This document shows, piece after piece, positions 10,189 through 18,852 of a stretch of 64,000 nt of DNA; the first letter of the stretch is position 1, and every line of letters starts with the position of its first letter. Origin of the DNA: Methanobacterium_D oryzae (GTDB taxonomy: Archaea; Methanobacteriota; Methanobacteria; Methanobacteriales; Methanobacteriaceae); contig NZ_JBNPXC010000003.1 of NCBI RefSeq assembly GCF_050433505.1, positions 1 through 64,000 on the forward strand. Direction: 5' to 3'. The notes beneath the pieces were generated by a model that was given only the letters and a program-made list of their open reading frames with translations, ran no database searches and was not told the DNA's origin. The position numbers were made by a program, and so were the translations under genes.

Positions 10189-10758
10189 ATGAGTTTTAAA
10201 GAACCTAGTAAATTAAGTGTCTGGTTTCATTCAGTTTTAGGGCATACAATCTTAAGTCCACTTTACAAGAAATACGTGGAAAACCTTAAATTGGCTGGAA
10301 ACGAAAACGTGATTGATTTTGGTTCGGGGGCAGGTGCTCTTTCAAGACATATCGCCCCAATTTTATTAAAAAATGGTGGTCAGCTAACATGTGTTGACTT
10401 ATCTAAAAATTGGATGGGTGCACTTAAGAAAAGGATGAAAAAATACCCTAATGTTGATTATAAGTTAGGCCAGATAAAAGATGTTGATATTGGAGATAAT
10501 TCACAAGATATTGTTGTAATTCACTATGTACTGCATGATGTTGAAGTAAATTTAAGAGAAAAAACATTAAGGATTCTTGTAAAAAAATTAAAGGATAATG
10601 GAAGAGTATTTATCAGGGAACCAATGGCAGAAAACCATGGGATTTCAACAGCAGAAATAAGACAATTAATGCATAATGTCGGATTAAAGGAAATTAATCT
10701 TAGAAACCCCAATATAGTATTAATAAGACAAATGACTGAGGCTATGTTTCAAAAGTAA
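10189..10758 (+). CDS. Class I SAM-dependent methyltransferase
   Basis: 189 residues with a Rossmann methyltransferase core: motif I VIDFGSGAGALSRH near residue 38, an acidic motif II in LTCVDLSKNW, and DIVVIHYVLHDV near residue 104. The protein is short but complete. It is the third gene after tetR, 48 nt behind the membrane methyltransferase, with GTGAT before the ATG. The substrate is not predictable from the sequence. Confidence 0.75.
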   Translation: MSFKEPSKLSVWFHSVLGHTILSPLYKKYVENLKLAGNENVIDFGSGAGALSRHIAPILLKNGGQLTCVDLSKNWMGALKKRMKKYPNVDYKLGQIKDVDIGDNSQDIVVIHYVLHDVEVNLREKTLRILVKKLKDNGRVFIREPMAENHGISTAEIRQLMHNVGLKEINLRNPNIVLIRQMTEAMFQK

Positions 10759-10788
10759 CAAATTTTACATTTAGTTAAATCTTATTAG

Positions 10789-10840
10789 TTGTCTAGACAA
10801 TTATTGTTAAAACAATTGTTGCAAAGACAACATTTATATA
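10789..10840 (+). promoter_or_regulatory. Three 15-bp phased palindromes and TATA box before marR
   Basis: Palindromes TTGTCTAGACAA (10789-10800), TTGTTAAAACAA (10804-10815) and the weaker TTGCAAAGACAA (10819-10830) begin exactly 15 bp apart. They end just before a TTTATATA box at 10833-10840 and cover the TFB-recognition position. They are probable MarR operators. The predicted start near 10865 leaves an unusually long leader of about 145 nt. Confidence 0.65.
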
Positions 10841-11011
10841 CTATTATTTACTATTTAATATTACAAACTAAAATTTTGTGTTAAATTTTAAAGCGCTGAA
10901 ATATATTTTCAAACTTTTAAAATTCTATTTTTTAAAAGAGTAATTAAAATTATATTAAAAAGTTTTTATAATGCGTTAAAATTCTAAAATAACCATATTA
11001 GGAGTAATTAT

Positions 11012-11491
11012 ATGCATAATGCTAAAAAATTACTGAAAAGTGATGATTCAGAGATTCCTGTGAGTTTAATGGTATCCATGATACATCGTACGCATATGAT
11101 ATTCATAAATGAAAAAATAAAAGATATAGATATTACTGCAGGTCAGATACCTTTTCTTATGGTGCTCTCTCGTGAAGAGGGTATAAGTCAGGATGATCTT
11201 GCATCCCATTTTCATATAGATAAGGGAGTGGTAGCACGCGCATTAAGAAGATTAGAAGATAACAAGTATCTTTTCAGGGAAGTTGATCCTGAAAACCGTA
11301 GAAGGCATCTTATATATTTAACCAGTAAAGGAAAAGGAACCGTTCCAATAATAAAAAATATTGATAAAGAATGGGAAGATTCAATGCGTTCTAAAATCTC
11401 TGATGATGAATACAACCACTTATTTAGTATTATAAAAAAAATGACATTAAATTGTCTTAAGAAAGTTGAAAAGAATGGAGAAAGAAAATGA
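11012..11491 (+). CDS. MarR family transcriptional regulator
   Basis: 159 residues. It has a winged helix-turn-helix of MarR type: QIPFLMVLSREEGISQDD, then the recognition helix HIDKGVVARALRRLEDN near residues 70-86, and the wing EVDPENRRRHLIYLT. GGAG lies 8 nt before the ATG. The stop overlaps the start of the MATE transporter gene by 4 nt, so the two are translationally coupled. It probably represses its own operon through the phased palindromes upstream and responds to a drug-like ligand. Confidence 0.88.
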   Translation: MHNAKKLLKSDDSEIPVSLMVSMIHRTHMIFINEKIKDIDITAGQIPFLMVLSREEGISQDDLASHFHIDKGVVARALRRLEDNKYLFREVDPENRRRHLIYLTSKGKGTVPIIKNIDKEWEDSMRSKISDDEYNHLFSIIKKMTLNCLKKVEKNGERK

Positions 11492-12918
11492 ATTCCAATA
11501 ATAATCAAAATTCTAAAGGAGATATTGATAAACGTATCTCCATGATCACTGGAGACCCAAAAAAAGCAATTCGTGCGCTTTCAATGCCCATGATTATTTC
11601 CATGTTTTTAATCATGGCTTATAACCTAGCTGATAGTATATGGGTTGCAGGTCTTGGTCCAAATGCTCTCGCTGCTTTAGGTTTCATTACTCCAATCTTT
11701 ATGATAGTTATGGGATTAGGTAACGGCCTTGGTGCAGGGGCAACATCGTTAATTGCAAGATGTATTGGTGCAGAAAATAAACAAGGTGCAGATAATGCTG
11801 CAATACATGCAATAATCCTTACAGTTGGTTTATCTGCAGTTTTAACAGTATTAACTTTAATATTTCTCCCAAATATCTTAATGATAATGGGCGCTGGTGA
11901 AACAGTTGGACTTGCAACCCAATATGGACAGATTGTATTTGGAGGATTATTCTTCCTGATATTTTCAAGTGTTGCGTCCGGAATTTTAAGAGCAGAAGGA
12001 GACATGAAGAGGCCAATGTATGCAATGATAGCTACAGCAGTTCTGAACATAATTATTGACCCAATATTCATCTATACCCTTGGATGGGGAGTTTCAGGAG
12101 CAGCATGGGCTACTGTATTATCATCAAGTATTGCATGTATCTTAATGGTTTACTGGTTACTTGTAAAAAGAGATACATACGTATCCTTTTCAAAAAGCGA
12201 CTTTAAGCCAAATTCAAAGGTAGTAAAAGATATTTTAGCTGTAGGATTACCTGCAAGTGCTGAATCATTTGTTATGTCAGTTTTGGGTATAGTTTTAAAT
12301 GTTATACTTGTCATAACTGGAGGAACACAAGCAGTGGCCATTTATACTGCAGGATGGAGAGTTGTAATGATGGCAATGATTCCACCAATAGGAATTGGTA
12401 CTGCAACCATAACTGTTGCTGGGGCAGCATTTGGGGCTCGAAAGTACAAAAATCTTCAAACAGCGCTCAGTTACTCTGCTAAATTAGGTGTCGCAATTGC
12501 AGCATTTACAGGAATATTTACATACTTCTTTGCATCATATATAGCAAGTATTTTCGCATATTCTGCAGAAAGTGCGTTCTTAGCTCCTTCAATTGCATCA
12601 TTCCTGCAGGTAATGTGTCTGTTCTTCATCATAGTTCCCCTTGGAATTACAGCAAGTTCAATATTCCAGGCCATAGGTAAAGGAATGACTTCACTAATTC
12701 TAACAGTGCTTAGAGAAGTGGTTTTCATTTCAATATTTGCATATTTATTCGCATTTACTCTAGGATTCGGATCTTCTGGAGTATGGTGGGGAATAGTAGT
12801 AGGAGGCGCATGCGGCTGTGTAGTTGCGTACTTCTGGGCAAATAAATATATTAAAAGTCTTAGAAGGAACTATATTAAAGAAGAGCCACCAAAAATAGGA
12901 ACTATACCCTCAAAATAG
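11488..12918 (+). CDS. MATE family multidrug efflux transporter
   Basis: A 476-residue membrane protein with about twelve hydrophobic segments and the internal two-fold repeat of the MATE/NorM family. The opening ITGDPKKAIRALSMPMIISMF and the LADSIWVAGLGPNALAALGF segment are typical. It exports cationic compounds in exchange for protons or sodium. The ATG overlaps the marR stop by 4 nt, so its expression follows the regulator. Substrates cannot be inferred. Confidence 0.9.
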   Translation: MNSNNNQNSKGDIDKRISMITGDPKKAIRALSMPMIISMFLIMAYNLADSIWVAGLGPNALAALGFITPIFMIVMGLGNGLGAGATSLIARCIGAENKQGADNAAIHAIILTVGLSAVLTVLTLIFLPNILMIMGAGETVGLATQYGQIVFGGLFFLIFSSVASGILRAEGDMKRPMYAMIATAVLNIIIDPIFIYTLGWGVSGAAWATVLSSSIACILMVYWLLVKRDTYVSFSKSDFKPNSKVVKDILAVGLPASAESFVMSVLGIVLNVILVITGGTQAVAIYTAGWRVVMMAMIPPIGIGTATITVAGAAFGARKYKNLQTALSYSAKLGVAIAAFTGIFTYFFASYIASIFAYSAESAFLAPSIASFLQVMCLFFIIVPLGITASSIFQAIGKGMTSLILTVLREVVFISIFAYLFAFTLGFGSSGVWWGIVVGGACGCVVAYFWANKYIKSLRRNYIKEEPPKIGTIPSK

Positions 12919-13136
12919 TGGAATAAAAATAAATTTTGTTCTACTCACTTAATTTTTTATTTTAACTAAATATTTTATTTTCCATACAATTAGACTTATT
13001 TTTATTAAAAATCCTTATCCTACGTATAAAATAAATAGTTATTTTTCTTTTTTTAATATTAATTCATTAATAAGTATTATTAATTTTTAATTATATATTA
13101 TATTATACTGTGTTGCAAAAAAAGGAGAGTATTAAA

Positions 13137-14822
13137 ATGGGACATACTGTTGGAAGTTATCTTGCAGAACGTCTGGAACAAATGGGAATTGGACATTATT
13201 TTGTAGTACCTGGTGATTTCAATTTAATGCTGCTTGATGAACTTCTAAAAAATTATAATTTAAAGCAAATTGGATGTTGTAATGAATTAAATGCATCTTA
13301 TGCTGCAGAAGGCTATGCAAGGGCAAAAGGAGCAGGTGCATTAGTTATTACATTTAATGTTGGTGCATTTTCTGCAATTAATGGTATTGCAGGAGCATAT
13401 GCTGAAAGACTGCCGATTATTTTTATTTCAGGAGGATTCAATACTAATGATATGATTCAGGGAAATATTCCCCATCACACACTAGACATTAAAAATTTAA
13501 ATTATCAGTATGAAATGATTCAAAAAATAACATGTGATGCAGTACAAATAATGCATGAAAAAGATGCACCTCATCTAATTGATAGAGTTATTTTTAATGT
13601 GCTTAGACATCGCTTACCAGGATACATAGAAATTCCATGTAATATGGCCAACGTTCCCTGTCCAGAGCCAGCGCCACTTGAAAGTCTTTCTATTCCATAT
13701 GAATCAGATTCAACTGCACTTAAATCTGCGGTAAATGCAGCTTCAAGATTAATAGAAAATTCAAATGCACCTGTTTTGCTTGCAGGACCTCATTTAAGGT
13801 CACATAATGCAATTAATGCCTTCAAGGAACTGGCCGAATCATTAGGATGTGCAGTAGCAGTTCAACCAAGTGCTAAAAGTTTTTTCCAAGAAACAGACCC
13901 TCAATTTATAGGAATTTACTGGGGCGAAGTTAGTAGCCCAGGCTGTCAAGAAATAGTTGAAGGATCAGATTTAATAATTGCAGGAGGGCCAGTATTTACC
14001 GATTATTCAACAGTCGGATGGACAGCTATACTTGATGAAAATAAAACTATAAATGTGCGACCAAGTAGAGTTGTTTTCCCTGATTTAGAATATTCAGGAG
14101 TACAATTAACTGATTTTTTAAAAGAACTGGCTAAGAAAGTTAAACAAAACAAGACTTCACTTGAAAAATTTAATCAAACTAAATCTCCAGAAGAACCAAT
14201 TAAACTTGAGAACTCGCAAGCTCCATTAACTCGTGTGGAGATGATACGTCAGATTCATGATTTAATTGATTCTAAATCAACGCTTTTTGTTGAAAGTGGA
14301 GATTCCTGGTTTAACACTGTATACATGGATTTACCAGAAGGTGCAAAATATGAAATTGAAATGCAATGGGGCTCAATTGGCTGGTCAGTGCCTGCTGCTT
14401 TTGGATACTCATTAGGAAATACTCCAGATAGACGTGTTCTAGCACTTATTGGTGATGGATCTTTTCAGTTTACTGCACAAGAAGTATCAACCATAATTCG
14501 GTGTAATCAAGATCCTATACTCTTTATTGTTAATAATAGAGGTTATGTTGTTGAATCTGAAATTCATGAAGGCCCTTATAATTACATTAAAAATTGGGAC
14601 TATGCAGGTTTAATTAATATATTGAATGCAGATAAAGGCAATGGATTAGGATTTACTGCTAAAACTAGTGGCCAACTAGCTGAGGCAATTAAAAAAGCTA
14701 AAAATCATCATGAAGGGCCAGTTTTAATAGAGTGTCAGATTGAACATGATGATGTAAGTCCTGAACTTACTATATGGGGTGAAAAAGTCAGCGCTGCAAA
14801 TAGTCGTCCGCCAATTCGTTAA
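13137..14822 (+). CDS. Pyruvate decarboxylase-type thiamine-diphosphate enzyme
   Basis: 561 residues from the ATG preceded by AAAGGAG (the frame opens earlier, at 13110). The protein follows bacterial and eukaryotic pyruvate decarboxylase closely along its length. It starts GHTVGSYLAERL and has the catalytic aspartate in VPGDFN (~26), the cofactor glutamate in CCNELNASYAAEGYARAKG, the HH pair in IPHHT, ESGDSWFN, GDGSF (~439) with NN (~465), and the catalytic glutamate in VVESEIH (~472). The expected reaction is pyruvate to acetaldehyde plus CO2; indolepyruvate or another 2-oxo acid is possible. The gene stands alone behind an AT-rich promoter. Such an enzyme is unusual for a methanogen and may have been acquired. 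Confidence 0.85.
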   Translation: MGHTVGSYLAERLEQMGIGHYFVVPGDFNLMLLDELLKNYNLKQIGCCNELNASYAAEGYARAKGAGALVITFNVGAFSAINGIAGAYAERLPIIFISGGFNTNDMIQGNIPHHTLDIKNLNYQYEMIQKITCDAVQIMHEKDAPHLIDRVIFNVLRHRLPGYIEIPCNMANVPCPEPAPLESLSIPYESDSTALKSAVNAASRLIENSNAPVLLAGPHLRSHNAINAFKELAESLGCAVAVQPSAKSFFQETDPQFIGIYWGEVSSPGCQEIVEGSDLIIAGGPVFTDYSTVGWTAILDENKTINVRPSRVVFPDLEYSGVQLTDFLKELAKKVKQNKTSLEKFNQTKSPEEPIKLENSQAPLTRVEMIRQIHDLIDSKSTLFVESGDSWFNTVYMDLPEGAKYEIEMQWGSIGWSVPAAFGYSLGNTPDRRVLALIGDGSFQFTAQEVSTIIRCNQDPILFIVNNRGYVVESEIHEGPYNYIKNWDYAGLINILNADKGNGLGFTAKTSGQLAEAIKKAKNHHEGPVLIECQIEHDDVSPELTIWGEKVSAANSRPPIR

Positions 14823-14863
14823 TTACGCAAAAAAATTTAATAAAAAAATAAAATAAAAACATA

Positions 14864-15430
14864 TTAATTCTTTTTTAAATTTTTACCAATATTCCATGCC
14901 TTTCCAATGTTTTCTCCAATATTCCAGTAATTGTTATCAGGCATAGTTAAAACTGCAGGGTTAATTTTCTTTATATCTGGCTTTCCATCGGTTAAATATT
15001 GTTCTTCAGTGTAAGTTGCCACTATTTCTCCAATAAATAGATCATTTGTGGGCATTTCATAAACATCATGTAATTTACATTCTAATGAAAGTGGAAATTC
15101 TTTAATCATAGGTGCAGAATTTAATTCACCATAATAAACTTCAAATAGCTCTGATTTATCTTCACGTTTTCCTGAAACAAGTCCACAATAATCTGTTATT
15201 TCAATCATTTCAGTATTTGGAAAATTTACGCTGAATGTTTTATTATCGCGGATAGATTTATTTGATAGATGATTTTTATTTACAGCCACTGTTAGCATAG
15301 GCGGATTAGCATTAGCCCTCATAACCCATCCGAGCGCCATAAAATTAGCTTTATTATCTGCATTTGTTCCTAAAAGTGCAACAGGCATTGGATAAATGAA
15401 CCCATTATTTCCTATATTTATTTTTTCCAT
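14864..15430 (-). CDS. Flavin reductase-like FMN-binding protein (flavoredoxin family)
   Basis: 188 residues from the ATG at 15430, chosen because GGTGGAGG precedes it; the frame opens upstream at 15469 inside the promoter. The protein has the split-barrel FMN-binding fold of the flavin reductase-like family: YPMPVALLGTNADNKANFMALGWVMRANANPPMLTVAV and NFPNTEMIEITDYCG. Family members bind FMN and act as electron carriers or NAD(P)H:flavin reductases. It is divergent from a marR gene, with shared palindromic operators between them, so the MarR protein probably controls it. Confidence 0.82.
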   Translation of the reverse strand: MEKINIGNNGFIYPMPVALLGTNADNKANFMALGWVMRANANPPMLTVAVNKNHLSNKSIRDNKTFSVNFPNTEMIEITDYCGLVSGKREDKSELFEVYYGELNSAPMIKEFPLSLECKLHDVYEMPTNDLFIGEIVATYTEEQYLTDGKPDIKKINPAVLTMPDNNYWNIGENIGKAWNIGKNLKKN

Positions 15431-15457
15431 ATTTTTCCTCCACCTCATTATCTTATT

Positions 15458-15492
15458 TTGTATGTACAACTAATTATATGTTGTATGCACAA
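15458..15492. promoter_or_regulatory. Shared MarR operator in the divergent promoter
   Basis: TTGTATGTACAA (15458-15469, perfect palindrome) and TTGTATGCACAA (15481-15492) lie 23 bp apart between the flavin-reductase and marR genes. A TATA box for marR follows at 15497-15502, and a minus-strand TATA-like run lies between the two sites. Confidence 0.65.
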
Positions 15493-15560
15493 ACAATATA
15501 TAAATGTTTCCATATACTTTTAATAAGAAATTAATAAAACAGAGTTAGGTGAACCAGTAA

Positions 15561-16010
15561 ATGACAAAAGATGCTAAATGTGAAGACTACCTATGCAATT
15601 GCCTTTATTTTACCAGTAATAAACTCAATAGAATCATAAATAGAATGGCTGAAGAAGAATTTCTAAAAACAGGGCTTTCACCATCCCATGCATTTGCTCT
15701 AATGACAATAAATAGTGAAGCAGGGCTCTCACAAAATGAATTAAGTAAAATATTAGGTATTAAACCTTCAACAACCTCAAGATTTATAGACAAACTTGAA
15801 AGTAAAAGGTTAGTTAGAAGAAAAGTAAAAGGAAAAGTTTCATATCTTTATCCTACCTCAAAAGGAGAAAAATTACAAGAAGAAATACAAACATGCTGGA
15901 AAAATCTACATTACAGGTATTCAAAAATATTAGGTGAAAAAGAAGGAAGTGAACTAACAGCAACTGTATATAAAGCTGCTGATGAATTAGAAAACAAATT
16001 TAATGATTAA
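15561..16010 (+). CDS. MarR family transcriptional regulator
   Basis: 149 residues with a MarR winged helix: GLSPSHAFALMTINSEAGLSQNELSKILGI, recognition helix KPSTTSRFIDKLESK near residues 72-86, and wing RRKVKGKVSYLYPT. Its N-terminus has the cysteines CEDYLCNCLYF, which could support redox or metal sensing (inference). It is divergent from the flavin reductase gene and very likely controls both through TTGTATG[TC]ACAA sites. GGTGA lies before the ATG. Confidence 0.86.
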   Translation: MTKDAKCEDYLCNCLYFTSNKLNRIINRMAEEEFLKTGLSPSHAFALMTINSEAGLSQNELSKILGIKPSTTSRFIDKLESKRLVRRKVKGKVSYLYPTSKGEKLQEEIQTCWKNLHYRYSKILGEKEGSELTATVYKAADELENKFND

Positions 16011-16035
16011 TTTTATCATATTTTCTCTAAACCGG

Positions 16036-16076
16036 CAAATCGAAGATTTGTGGCTGCAAAAATCATGAATTTTTGC
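16036..16076. terminator. Two adjacent hairpins between convergent genes
   Basis: CAAATC-GAA-GATTTG (16036-16050) and GCAAAAAT-CATGA-ATTTTTGC (16056-16076) are perfect stems between the convergent marR and cofA-like genes. The second covers the cofA-like stop codon. They look like a bidirectional terminator, or a unit of the hairpin repeat seen again at 27.5 kb. Confidence 0.5.
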
Positions 16077-17487
16077 CAGGTTGATTTATAACAACAAGTT
16101 TTGTTTTGGTCATATCTTCAACAGCATATTTTATACCTTCCTTACCCATACCGCTCATTTTACATCCGCCAAAGGGCATGTTATCTGTACGATATGTAGA
16201 TTGTTTATTTATAACAACCCCACCCGCATCTATTTCTTTTGCAGCCTTTAAAGCATTGTTTATGTTATTTGTAAATATACTGGCTTGCAATCCATATTTT
16301 GTATCATTTGCAACTTCAATAGCTTCTTCAAATCCATTTACATGAATTAGAGGCGCTATAGGTCCAAATGTTTCTTCTTGAACCATTTCCATTTTAGAAT
16401 TAACGTTATCAATGACTGTAGGAGTATAAAATGATCCATTACGTTTTCCACCACATAAAAGTTCCGCACCTTCATTCAAGGTTTTATCTACGATTTTCTC
16501 TACCATTATCGCTGCATTTTCATCAATAAGTGGTCCAATATCTGTTTTAAAATCAAGTGGATCTCCAACTTTTAATTTTTTTGTAGCCCTAACAAATTTA
16601 TCAGTGAATTCATCAGCAATCCTTTTATCAAGAATAATACGTTTTACACCAATACATACCTGGCCTGCATTTAAATATGAACCAATTAAAGCAGCTTCAA
16701 CGGCTTTTTCAATATCTGCATCATCAAGAACTATGAGCGGATCATTTCCCCCAAGTTCAAGGGTTAATTTTTTCATTCCCGCATTTTTAGATATATTTAA
16801 ACCAGTTTTGATGCTTCCTGTAAATGAAACTTTATTTACAAAGTCACTCTTTACAATTTCATCTCCAACTTCACTTCCAAATCCAGGCACTACATTTATA
16901 GTTCCAGATTCAAGATATGCATTCATGATTTCTGCTAGTTTAAGTGCTACAAGTGGAGCTTTAATTGAGGGTTTTAGGACAACAGTATTTTTTGCAGCAA
17001 TTGCTGGTGCTACTTTATGAATAACAAGATTTAATGGATAATTAAATGGAGTTATGGCCCCAATAACCCCTAATGGTACTTTAGTTGTATATCCTATTAC
17101 ATTTTCTCCACCACTACATGCATCCATAGGGATAGTTTCACCATATATTCTCTTTGCTTCTTCTGCAGCAAGCAATATTGTCTGTTTTGAGCGTTCTACT
17201 TCTCCCATTGAATCTTTAATTGGTTTACCACAATCCAGAGATATTAACTTTGCAAAATCATCCGCATTTTTAGATAATTCTTCATAAATTTGGTATAAAT
17301 TTTCAGATATTACTCGGGAAGGAATATCTTTTACAATTTTTGCTGCTTTATTTGCTGCATTTATTGCGTTCTTTACATCTTCACGGTTCCCCTGAGGTAC
17401 TGTGTCTATTATCTCATTATTTGCGGGATTTTTTATTTCTATAGTTTCCCTTTTTTCTATTAGCTTCCCGTCTATTAACATATCCAT
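16063..17487 (-). CDS. cofA: NAD(P)-dependent aldehyde dehydrogenase (lactaldehyde dehydrogenase CofA-like)
   Basis: A 474-residue ALDH-superfamily enzyme. It shows the oxyanion asparagine in GAITPFNYPLN (~151), the NAD site in VSFTGSIKTG, the catalytic glutamate in LTLELGGNDP (~250) and the catalytic cysteine in NAGQVCIGVKR (~284). Its best family match from memory is the methanogen lactaldehyde dehydrogenase that oxidises L-lactaldehyde to lactate for the F420 side chain. The general aldehyde dehydrogenase assignment is firm; the specificity is inferred. Given the pyruvate decarboxylase 1.2 kb away, oxidation of acetaldehyde is an alternative. Its stop is inside a hairpin. Confidence 0.78.
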   Translation of the reverse strand: MDMLIDGKLIEKRETIEIKNPANNEIIDTVPQGNREDVKNAINAANKAAKIVKDIPSRVISENLYQIYEELSKNADDFAKLISLDCGKPIKDSMGEVERSKQTILLAAEEAKRIYGETIPMDACSGGENVIGYTTKVPLGVIGAITPFNYPLNLVIHKVAPAIAAKNTVVLKPSIKAPLVALKLAEIMNAYLESGTINVVPGFGSEVGDEIVKSDFVNKVSFTGSIKTGLNISKNAGMKKLTLELGGNDPLIVLDDADIEKAVEAALIGSYLNAGQVCIGVKRIILDKRIADEFTDKFVRATKKLKVGDPLDFKTDIGPLIDENAAIMVEKIVDKTLNEGAELLCGGKRNGSFYTPTVIDNVNSKMEMVQEETFGPIAPLIHVNGFEEAIEVANDTKYGLQASIFTNNINNALKAAKEIDAGGVVINKQSTYRTDNMPFGGCKMSGMGKEGIKYAVEDMTKTKLVVINQPGKNS

Positions 17488-17558
17488 AATATAATCTCCT
17501 TAAAAGATATATTAAAAACTAATAAAATAAAAATAGTATCTAAATTATTATAATACTT

Positions 17559-17747
17559 CTAAAATTTATTTGCAAGATCATTTAACTGATTAGCAAGGGA
17601 TTGAACATCACTTTCAGTAGCATTACCAAGCCCTATTACATAGTCCCTATAGAAAATTAGAGCCACAATTGCAATTACAATTATACCACCAGCAAGCAAT
17701 ATCAATTCAGCGGAACCTTGTCCATTTTCTTCTTTTAAAATTTGCAT
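17559..17747 (-). CDS. Class III signal peptide pilin-like protein
   Basis: 62 residues from the ATG at 17747; AGGTG lies 7 nt before it, while the in-frame GTG nine bases upstream overlaps that site. After a short charged leader (MQILKEENG) comes QGSAELILLAGGIIVIAIVALIFY, the QxSxE-hydrophobic pattern of archaeal class III signal peptides cleaved by an EppA/PibD-like prepilin peptidase before the glutamine. The mature product would be a roughly 50-residue type IV pilin subunit. It follows a TadC-like membrane gene, with which it is probably co-transcribed. Confidence 0.8.
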   Translation of the reverse strand: MQILKEENGQGSAELILLAGGIIVIAIVALIFYRDYVIGLGNATESDVQSLANQLNDLANKF

Positions 17748-17760
17748 ATTAAACACCTAT

Positions 17761-18699
17761 TTAACGCCCTAAACCTATAAATCCTAGTGCAAAAGTTTTG
17801 ATTATATAGAAAAATACATAAGCTGCTGGAACCAGTAGAAATGCATATTTCACTCCTTTTTTAGCACTTCCATATAAAACAATACCAATTAACAAACTGG
17901 CTATTACTGAATGAATAAGTATATAACCACTTGCAGCAACAGCAGCAGAATCCTCTAAGGGATTAGGTTTACCCATTTCACCAATGAAACCAGAGTAAGT
18001 CATTATCATTCCCAGTGCCAAGGGTGCAGCTACTACTGCAGCAATGATAAGGAACATAACTGACATCATTACATTTGCCTTTCTTTCCCTTTTTAAGGCC
18101 AGAACTGCCCTTAAGTCTTCTGCAACAGTTTCAAGAACATCAGATAAACTTCCACCAGTTCTTCTTCCTTCCAGTATCATTCTAAATGTCCTATCCAAAT
18201 TTTTTGATTGTAAACGTTCGCCCATGGCCAATATGGCTTCATCAAAGGTACTACCAATTTTAATCTCTATTACTGCCCTTTTTAATTCATCATTTAATGG
18301 GCCGTTTCCATGTTTTGCAACATCTTCAAGGGCTGTTTCAAGACCAACACCAGCCCGAATTAATGACGCGATTTGCCTTAAAAAATCAGGAGTTGTTTGC
18401 TCAATTTTATCAACTCTGCGTTCCATCATGAAAAATATATAGATAGCAATAAATGCGAAAGGAGCTATAAATCCTACAAGTGCACCCAGTATAAGATTTA
18501 CGCCCAAAACTAATGATAAAACTGATAATAGTATCGCTAATAGAATACCGCCCAAAAGACCTAAAGTAAGTATATCTGATGCTTTTACATACATTCCACT
18601 TCTAATAAGAATTTCTTGTATTTTAATAGCATATTTTTCAGGTAAAATTCCGTCGATAGTTTCAGATACTGGAGATAATGCACTAGGTAAGATTGCCAT
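17761..18699 (-). CDS. TadC-like type IV pilus assembly membrane protein (T2SSF family)
   Basis: 312 residues. Two N-terminal hydrophobic segments (ILTLGLLGGILLAILL, FAFIAIYIFFMM) precede a cytoplasmic T2SSF domain (PDFLRQIASLIRAGVGLETALEDVAKHGNGPL), with more membrane segments at the C-terminus. Such proteins form the membrane platform of type IV pili. Thirteen bases separate its stop from the pilin ATG, so the two form a pilus operon. No ATPase is adjacent; the TadA homologue at 50.4 kb may serve both platforms. Confidence 0.85.
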   Translation of the reverse strand: MAILPSALSPVSETIDGILPEKYAIKIQEILIRSGMYVKASDILTLGLLGGILLAILLSVLSLVLGVNLILGALVGFIAPFAFIAIYIFFMMERRVDKIEQTTPDFLRQIASLIRAGVGLETALEDVAKHGNGPLNDELKRAVIEIKIGSTFDEAILAMGERLQSKNLDRTFRMILEGRRTGGSLSDVLETVAEDLRAVLALKRERKANVMMSVMFLIIAAVVAAPLALGMIMTYSGFIGEMGKPNPLEDSAAVAASGYILIHSVIASLLIGIVLYGSAKKGVKYAFLLVPAAYVFFYIIKTFALGFIGLGR

Positions 18700-18852
18700 A
18701 TTTTTTCACCTTATTTATTATTCTATTTTTTATATATAATATAATAGGCTTTTTTATTATTAAATAATAACGTTAAAGTATGATTTAGCTTTACAAAATT
18801 TCATAAACACTGTTTAAATCTTCAAAATACATATTATTGACCCTAAAATCCA

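Noticed and set aside
11619..12071. Long ORF (150 residues) antisense to the MATE transporter
   Set aside because: Lies wholly opposite a well-supported gene and has no start signals or family resemblance; a shadow of hydrophobic codons.
16604..17020. ORF of 138 residues antisense to the aldehyde dehydrogenase
   Set aside because: No ribosome site, and the sense gene is clearly coding with conserved catalytic residues.
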